Assembly: GCF_000247815.1 (NCBI RefSeq)
Contig: NC_021681.1
Location: 18,381,040 to 18,445,039 of the forward strand
DNA: 64,000 nucleotides
Source: Ficedula albicollis
Taxonomy: Eukaryota > Chordata > Aves > Passeriformes > Muscicapidae
Reading direction: 5' to 3'
The position numbers and the translations under genes were made by a program. Below are positions 29,601-38,600 of this stretch, in pieces (the stretch's first letter is position 1; each line of letters begins with the position of its first letter). The notes beneath the pieces are model-generated. The model had not been told where the DNA came from. It worked only from the letters and a program-made list of their open reading frames with translations, and searched no databases.

Positions 29601-32600
29601 AAATGTGGGGAAGCTGTGTCTTTAATCCTAAGCAGATTTAGAGAAAAGGCAGGATGCTAAATAAGGAAACAAAAACCCACTATGTAGCCTTCACTTTCTC
29701 CAAGCTGGTTTGCACTGGTGAAGATGGAAGCTCGGAGAATGTTTTCAGGCATTCACACAGTTAAATTTTAGAAATGACAGATGTGAACTTCAAACCATTC
29801 ATGCTTGTTTTTCAGTGTATTTCAGGTCAGTCATCACAGAACAAGCAGTTCAGTGTCTAAAATGATCCAAACCTCATCTGTAGACACACACCCCATTTCA
29901 GCCATCATGCTCATTTCTCTGTGTTTTGTAGCTGTACTTGGACACTAGCTGGTTGCTAAAATAATAATTGGCATAAGTCTCTTTTTTGAAGTATTAAAAT
30001 TGTTGCAATTAGAATTGCTTTGAAAATATGTTCATAATAACACTTTCTGTGCTTTTCACCTTGTTGAGGGTATTTTTCCTGTCTGTTTTAGGGGAGCAAC
30101 CTTTCTTTTCTTTACCCTTTTCCAGCTGCTGCTTTGCTTTGAACATCTTTTACCCTCAGTGCTTATTAACCTCTAACCCTGCCCTGCATTGCATCTGTCT
30201 GTTCTCCCAGATCCAGAGTCTAAGGACAGAGAAGTTACCCGTCGCTTTTCCCTAGCCTCCTCCATCAGCACCACAGTTAATGCTTCTGCTGTGACCAAAG
30301 GTACTGTCATGCTGCTGCCTGCTGCCCTCTCCCTGCCTGCTGCCTGACCCACTCACTGCCAAGTGCTGCTCACAGAGCGAGTACCTCAGGCTCAGGTTTA
30401 ACAAAGGCAGTCGAAGAAGAGTCAGCACCAGTGTAACACCTGCAGGAGGCAGGCCAGGACATTTTGAATGTGTATTGAAGCTTGCTGCCAGCACACAGAG
30501 TGACTCTTCTCAGTTTCTCCATTGTAGGCTTCAAAAAGTGCTGCTGGTGTCCATGGAAACTGGATTAATTTTTGGCTGATATGGGGTTAGGTTTCCAACT
30601 TCTAGCTGGTTTGGGTCAACTGATGTTCACTTGAAATTATTTCTCTTAAAAGCTCTTTAGGATTTTTGCTTTCAAGAAGGAGAGAAAATCCTCATTGCAT
30701 AGCAGATATCAAGAAAGCCTGAAATCAAGCCAAAACCAGAGGAGCAACAGATGCCAGTTTTAATCATGTTTAGCAATATCACTGTTACAATTAGAAACTA
30801 TGTTTTCAGGGAGATTTTCCTATGTGTAAGGGAGCTGGGTGCTGAGTGCACTGAACTCCATGCAGTTCGTGTAGGAGCTTATGGAATTTTTATTTATGTG
30901 CTTTATTTAGCTTTAGAAAAGGCACTTTTACAAAATACAAGTTACTGTACTAGTGTCTAGATTTAAAAGCAACCCATGCATTAAGGCGAGTTGATTGTGT
31001 TGAAAATCAGTAGCATTGTGGGCACATATGCCTACGTGTCAGGGATAATTTTGACAACAGAACATACAGTCTTACATGGAATTCTGAATATACTGCCTTT
31101 TGGCAGTTGCTGGACTGAAGGGACTGATTTGCAAGGTTAAGATTTTCAGGGTAATTCACAAATCAAAATAGAAGGAAAAATGGCAGAATTAATTTGTATA
31201 AATACCTTTGCTTTATACTTGTCAGGAAGAAAGTTGCTCAGTATCTGTTTCCTTCTCAACAGCTTGTGAAGGATATGAGCCACATCCTTGGCTGCAATGA
31301 GGCTGTCAGGGAATGAGGCAGAGGAAGGATGGGATAGTTTCACTACCTACAAATGTTTGTTTGACAGCACCTTCAGACCACAGGACTAGAACATCCTCAC
31401 ATGGAAGTCATGGGCATAGCACAGGAGAAGAGGTTATTACAGCTCTTTGCCCTCAGGAACAACTCAGAAATACATGATCAGCTGCTAAATTATGGGAAGA
31501 CGGAGTTATTTCCTAATAATTATTTTCAAAGCTGGGGAATAGAATGAAGCACATATGTACAAAGAAAATGGGCAACCAAGGGTTGTTCTTTAGTGTGGTT
31601 TATCAAAGAGAGTATGTGTGAATTGCAATGAAAGTTAAAATTTGTTACAGTTTCATATCAAAAAGTCCTATCCTAGAATCCTGTCTGCCAAAAGACTGTT
31701 GGCAGTCTCTGGGGATACTGAGACAGCTACTTCTGCAATGATTTTCAAAGCTAGAAAACAGAATCAGGCTTTTCAATTGTTTTATTTACAGCATCTGCTT
31801 AAGAAAATGTTTCAGATGACAAAAGAACTGAAGCCTGAGTCCTGTCTCAGCATCAGCCCAGATGCAGATCTAGCCAGGGTGTTGTGCTCAGCATTTCTGA
31901 GGTGCAGCTGCTGCTGTGTCTGATCCTCACTCCTGAAGTTCAGCTCTCCCCACAAGTGCAGTGGGGCACAGAAGAGGCGCTGCACATGGAGCTGTGGCTG
32001 GTGTCCCCCATTCTGTGGGTCAGAAGTGTTGGCTTTGTGGGCTGTGCCGGCTGTGACTGCGGCTGCGGCTGCCTTAGTGCCACCTCCTGGGCAAGAGAGA
32101 GAGGGAACATCCTGAGTGAGACCTCAGGGAAGCAGGTCCTTTTGCTGTGATGTCTCAAATGTCTTTTGACCAAAGGGGTCTGTTCCTATCCACTCTGCAG
32201 AAGTGTATCTTCACCATCTAGAACCTAGGGGTTGGTCATTCTTCTGGGTGAAATTAGAAGTGTTAGGTTGTTCGTGTTTTCAGGTGGTAGGAAAGCAAGT
32301 TTCTCCTTTAACAATATTTTCAGTCTTGTGACTCTGTAAACTTCACACAGGTCCCCTTGTTCCTGCAGTTAAAGTCAAGAGACATGAAATAAAGAGTGAC
32401 CCAACTCCCCTGGGGTTTGAAGGTAGGAGTATTTCCATCCTGCATGAAAACCTCGTTTGATATCATTCACTGAATTCACATCTCATCACAACTGGTGGAT
32501 GACACTGGAGTCCATTGGGGGTTGGGATCAGTTTGTCTGCATAACTGGGACAAAGACAGCTTGTTACTCCCTTACCTGTCCCCTGCACTCACATTCACCT

Positions 32601-35600
32601 AGGCATGAGCCTAAATTAAACCCCCAGTTCTCTGTCTGTTTTGGGAAGTAAAGCTCTAGACTGTCACCTGGATCTGGATTTTCTGCCTAGCTCTGCCTCC
32701 CTCCACAGGGAGCAGCAGCAGGGAGCCAAGGGGCTACTTTTCACCTTCACCTGCAGTCTGGCCACTTGCATACCCCTTCCCTTGTTAGTGTCTACTCCTC
32801 ATTAGAGAAGCAGGAGCCATGTGCATGAAGACTACAGGGGAGGCTACTCTGTGCATTAATAGCCATTGCAGGTGCAGTGTTTCATTTCAGACAAGCAGAA
32901 TTTCCTCCAATTTGTTGCAGCAGATTCATAAATTTTGTGTAATAAACAATAACAGAAGAGTTAAATTGGGATGCTGTTCCTCAGCCACTGTAAGATCACC
33001 CGCTTCCATTCTCAACTTTCCCCTTTACCTGACCATTTGCCTTAGGGGGACACAAGGAGCCAGGTACCTCTGCTGCAGGACAGACAGGTCAGAGATGTGG
33101 GCTGAGGAATCCTTTCATAGCATTGTGTTGTTCTGCACAAAAACTTGGTAGGAAGAGTTGGGGAACAGGAACAGATGGAATTGGTAAATATCAGAGCTAT
33201 CTCCCACGGCACTCCTAGCACAAGAGACTGGAACAGAGAGGTGGGAAGAAACAATTCAGAGACAGCAGAAGCAGTTTTGCTGTTTGCAGAATATTTCCTT
33301 TTGCCAGTGAGCCTTGGCACTATGTTTAGAACCATCCTGTCACCCAGCACCAGAGTTCCCCAAAGTCTGGGGTTTATGCCTTGCTTTCCTCACTGACAGA
33401 TGCCCTGATCTCAGCATCCCTTGTGGCTGCAGAGGCAGGGGGGATTTCAGGGTGCAAGAACTATCTGCAGCATAGAACTGACTTGCTCCTCACAGATTAA
33501 AAACAAGGCACAGCATCCCTCTCCAGACTGAATATCTGAAAGTAGGAAACAATGAACATTATCACCCCTTTACCAGAAGATATTGCTGCTACTGCCAGGG
33601 CTCTGTCTGAGGTAATAACACAAGGGATTGCCCCCCAAAATTCTGTTGCATTCATCAAGAGTGAAATCATTAATTGGTGGTCTACTTGGTCCCCTTTTGC
33701 TGCTGTATGGATAAAGATCAAAACCATAAAATATCGCCTACAAAATGATTCAAATACTGCACGGAAAATATGTTAAAAATGAGTAAGGAAGCTGTAATGA
33801 AATAGAACACTGCACTGTGCACTCAGCAATTGTCTTCCTTAATTAACATCAATACTTCTGTTTGATTCATTTCGCTGTTCTCTGTCCTTCTCAGACTTAC
33901 AGTTTTTCTGTGGAATGCTGCTGTCCTTTCACTCATTTGTGCTGGTCATGTGTCTCCTCTTTTATAACTGTTGGACCCCAGTCCACCTGTTTGTTAAAGA
34001 GACTGTCAGTTGCAGAGGTGATGCAGGAATTCACTTTGTACTGGTTGTCTGGTCCCTATTTCACCTTGAAGACACAAATTGTACTTCCTGTCACAGATGC
34101 TTTTGAGAACACCATTTTGGCCCAGACTAAATGTAATGCCGGTTCCACCACGAGATCCGTACCTAGATCTGCTTCACAGACAGGTAAACAAAATAAAAAT
34201 ATTTGTAAACTCAATTTGAGAGTGCAAACTAAATTTATGATAATATTTACTCTCTTTATTATAAGGAGAGTTCTCTCTTTTGGTGAATATTATTTCCCAT
34301 CAAAACAATGAAAGAATAAGCTTGGATCACTACCTTAGAAACAATGCCCCAGATCTGGTTTTCTGAGGTCAGGCTGAAAATAATTCTTTTAACTGAAAGC
34401 AGAGGGCTCAGAACTGGATCTGTCTTATTTTATAAGAATTAAGCATGAGAAACAAGCTGTTTCTTAGCCTCTGAAATTACCATAGTGATTTGTATGGAAG
34501 AGGGAGGCTGATGCATGTATTCTTGCTGGTGATGTTTCTGAATTATAGTGGCAAAATACTGTGGAAGCTTTGTCTAGTGGGGTGGAGAGATATCTTTTTC
34601 TCTTGGTGTTTGTAGTCCAGCCTGTGAATTTGAACTAAAATTGCAGTAGCATCTTGAAGTTAATTAGAATCAGTGTATTCTTCTATGTTTAGACCTTTGC
34701 TAGTATTGCTGGTGTGAATAAACTGGTACAGGACAGTGTCACTTCAGATGACCAGACCATACCTGTGGGGTGACAGCTGGGGATGCAGCTCTGCTGGAAG
34801 AAGGACCCTGTGTCCCTTGTAACTGGCTTGCAGTTGTTGGAGCAGATAGTCCCTGGGTGGCAGAAGAGGCTGCAGAGCTGCACGACCATGTGTTGTACCA
34901 ACCAGTGCTTGCAGCAGGGAGGATGTGCATGGGGAGGGATTAAATAAACTGATTAATAAACCTGTTTCTCCCAGATCAGGTCACTTTTCTGTTTGCTGTC
35001 TGAACTGCCTGGCTTGGGCTTTGTATTGTCTCAGGCCAGGTTTTGGAGTGGGTTGAGAGTACTGGGATGTGCATTACCCCACTGTGTGAGCATCTGTCTC
35101 CATGCCCTGTGGTAAGAGCTTTGTCTTGTTGAGAGCAATGGCCCACAGGATGTAAAGAACTTGTTTCAGCATCTGCTCAGCCCAAGTCCCTATGAATCAG
35201 CTAATGCCCAGCAGGTACATTCATTAGGAAGGCACGTGGTAAATTGACTGACTCCATTCAGCTTGTATCTGTCAGGCCTGCAGAATCATTTGGTAGATGC
35301 AAGGTCTGTTTCCTCTGAGCTGGACTGTAGTCATCCCCCTCCCCATCAGAAAAGAGACAGGTGTCAGGTGCAGGAAAGTGCAGATGATGATTGCCATCTG
35401 CACAAAAGAGCTGAACTACTTTTGCATCATGGGAGCCTCTGGCAGACAGGTCATATACAGCTCAGCCTCAGTTTCCCTCAGGACACATCCTATGGACATG
35501 CCTTTTTAGGTGAAGAGAGACTGGTTGCTGAGCTTGGGCTGGAAATCTCTCACTGAGTCCATTCTGCTGAGTGGGGGTGGTTCTGGTGAAAATCATGCAG

Positions 35601-38600
35601 TAAGAGAGCTAAGAGCAGAAATATGACTGAGATGTCTCCTCACCCCCATGCTTGTCTTTGTACCTTGCTGTTTACTCTGTCCCTTCCCTGCACTTGCAGC
35701 CTGCTCCAGGGTATAGTCTTGTAATTTGCTCAGGTATAATGTCACCTTGGGTTGAGATGGAGATAAGAAGTCAACCAAAATTCCATGGCTTTGTACTTAC
35801 TTAAACATGTGGAGGTAAGCTGGAAACAGAATGCTCATGGCCTTCTGAAAGTCATGTCAGCACAAGTTATCATTTGCTCTGCAGGAAGATTCCTGGTCCT
35901 TGTTTTTTGTACCTCCTGAGCTGAAGGGATTGAGCAATGCTGAGCCCTGGAAGTATCCATGGGTATGAGCACTGCAGCCACAAATGCTGCTCTCACTCCA
36001 GGGACAGTGGGTGGTACAGGCTTTTAGAGACAGAATAATGGCTCTGACATAAATTTTACAGCAAAACCATGGAATGAACTATAAAAAAGTACCAGCAGTT
36101 CGGTAAGTGGAAGAGTGGGAAGTGAACCTGTGGCATTTATTTTATAAACACGGATTCTCAAAGAGGCTAATGTCTGATAGGTAACTCCTTCTGGTTAATC
36201 TCTTTTGAAAAGGTTGGCCCAGCAGACAAATGCCTTCTCTAGACACATTTGAAGATTTTGAAGCCATCCCTTCCAGCATGGATGAACTCTCCAACTCTTC
36301 TGATTTGGAGGAAGAGACCAACCCTAACAATGTAATTGCTTTTTAAAATTACACTGCCCTTTCCCAGCACAACTTACTCTTCTCTGAGGATCACAATGTA
36401 ACCTGCAAAGTTTGGGTTCATTTGGGTTCACCAGCCTTATATCCATGGATATGTGGGAATACAGAAGATAGAAGTTTGATCTGGGGTGCTGGAAGATTAT
36501 TACAAGACTTTTGTTGATAAGGATGAGGATCATAAAAAGTCTCCCATACTTGTAAGCTGTCACTTTGCCTGCTACAAAAGTGAGGGGAAAGTCTGAGTCT
36601 TTAAAAAAGTAATTTCAGACTTTTGCAGATAACTTCACCTGGTGTCACAAACCAAATTTTTATATCAGAATAATGGCTGGAAGGCTAAGCCTAAAGTCTA
36701 AATGCAGAGAACAGGTCTATCCAAATTTTGTATAATATTTAACATGGGCATGATGAAACAATTGCCTACTGAAGAAATTTCTGCCAGCTTGAAATGCCTA
36801 ATTCAGTATTTAACTAAAATCTCACAGTGTTCTTTCATCCATAGTGATTGTATTTCTGGTGTTTTGTTTCATTCATTTTAGGGGAGCAATCTCTTCCGTG
36901 TTGAAGGCAGTTTTGACAGCTGTTTCCCAGATTCTCTTACTCTCGAAGATGGAGATTTAGTGCAGTTTGTGCAGGAAGGAGAGAATGGTCAATGGTGAGT
37001 ATGGCAGAGAGACAGAACTGGACAGGTAGAACAGCCATAACCTCCTGGAAAAGATGGGAAATACTCAGAATAATGTCAAAATCTCTTCAAAATCTACCCA
37101 AATCCACTCACCCCGTTGATCACAACAGGAAAGAGGCAGTGGGAGGCATGATCACACAAAGCAGCTTTGGTTAATTCCACCTGGGTGGCTTTGATCCCAA
37201 ATGCTTGTGACATGAGGTTTAAGGGGACAAGTTTGTGTAAAGGAAATGAATGGGAATAGTTGGGCTTTTGACACCAGAAGAACATCTGTCAAAGGCAGCA
37301 CCCTCCCGTAGGATGCTTCAATAAAACCCCCACACCTTCCACTGAGAGCACTTTTAGCCCCAAAAGTTTAAATACGTGATTGACAAAGAGGAGTGAGTCT
37401 GGCCCCCTGAGCTCACATATGCTTTGTTGTAATCATTATCTCTTGCTGCCAAGTGAGTGTTAGGAACAGGCCTGCCTGGACATCTGAATTCTTCCTTCAC
37501 AGACAGTTTGGAGGGAGAAGCAGTGTCCCTCAGGGGTCTCTGCTTGGGCCAGTTCTGTTCAATATTTTTATTGATGACACGGATGTGGGTATTGAATCTT
37601 TCATTAGTAAATTTGCAGATAGCACTAAGCTGGGAGCATGTGTTTACTCTGGTAGAAGGTAGGAGGGCTCTGCAGAGACATTGAGTGGTTGGATGGGTGG
37701 GCAGAGTCCAGTAAGATTAGGTTTAATAAGTCCAAGTATCAAGTCCTGCATTTTGGCCACAATAACCCCTTGTAACATTATAGGCTGGGGATGGTGTGGC
37801 TGGACAGTGCCCAGGCAGAAAGGGACCTGGGGGCACTGATGGACAGCAGGGTGGACATGAGCCAGCACTGTGCCCTGGTGGCCAATAGGCCAATGGCTCC
37901 TGGCCTGGATCAGGAATGGTGTGGCCAGCAGGAGCAGAGAGGTCATTCTTCCCCTGGACTCAGCACTGGTGAGGCCACACCTTGAGTGCCCAGTTCTGAA
38001 CCCCTCAGTTTAGGAAGGACATTGAGATGCTTGAGGAAATCCAGAGGAGGGAACAAGGCTGGTGAGGGGCTTGGAACACAAACCCTGTGAAGAACGACTG
38101 AGGGAGCTGAGGTTGTTCAGCCTGGAGAAAAGGAGACTCAGGGGTGACCTTATCACTCTCTACAGCTCCCTGAAAGGTGGCTGTGGTCAGGTAGGGGTTG
38201 GTCTCTTTCTCCAGGCAGCAACTAACAGAACAAGAGAACACAGTCTTAAGTGGTGCCAAGGGAAATACAGGTTGGATATTAGAAAAAATTTTTTTATGGA
38301 ATTTACTCTGGTAGAAGGTAGGAGGGCTCTGCAGAGACATTGAGTGGTTGGATGGGTGGGCAGAGTCCAGTAAGATTAGGTTTAATAAGTCCAAGTATCA
38401 AGTCCTGCATTTTGGCCACAATAACCCCTTGTAACATTATAGGCTGGGGATGGTGTGGCTGGACAGTGCCCAGGCAGAAAGGGACCTGGGGGCACTGATG
38501 GACAGCAGGGTGGACATGAGCCAGCACTGTGCCCTGGTGGCCAATAGGCCAATGGCTCCTGGCCTGGATCAGGAATGGTGTGGCCAGCAGGAGCAGGGAG

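Larger units (their letters stand above)
27689..36881. other. MCF2L2 introns in the linker region, second part
   Basis: Introns 27689-30210, 30301-32368, 32423-34096, 34184-36212 and 36332-36881. No mobile element or repeat recognised except a 10-bp direct repeat (tttgggttca) at 36411-36430. Confidence 0.7.

Noticed and set aside
33497..33776. Overlapping plus and minus frames of about 75 codons that looked enzyme-like
   Set aside because: I could not match them to a family, and they lie in an intron without suitable splice phase.
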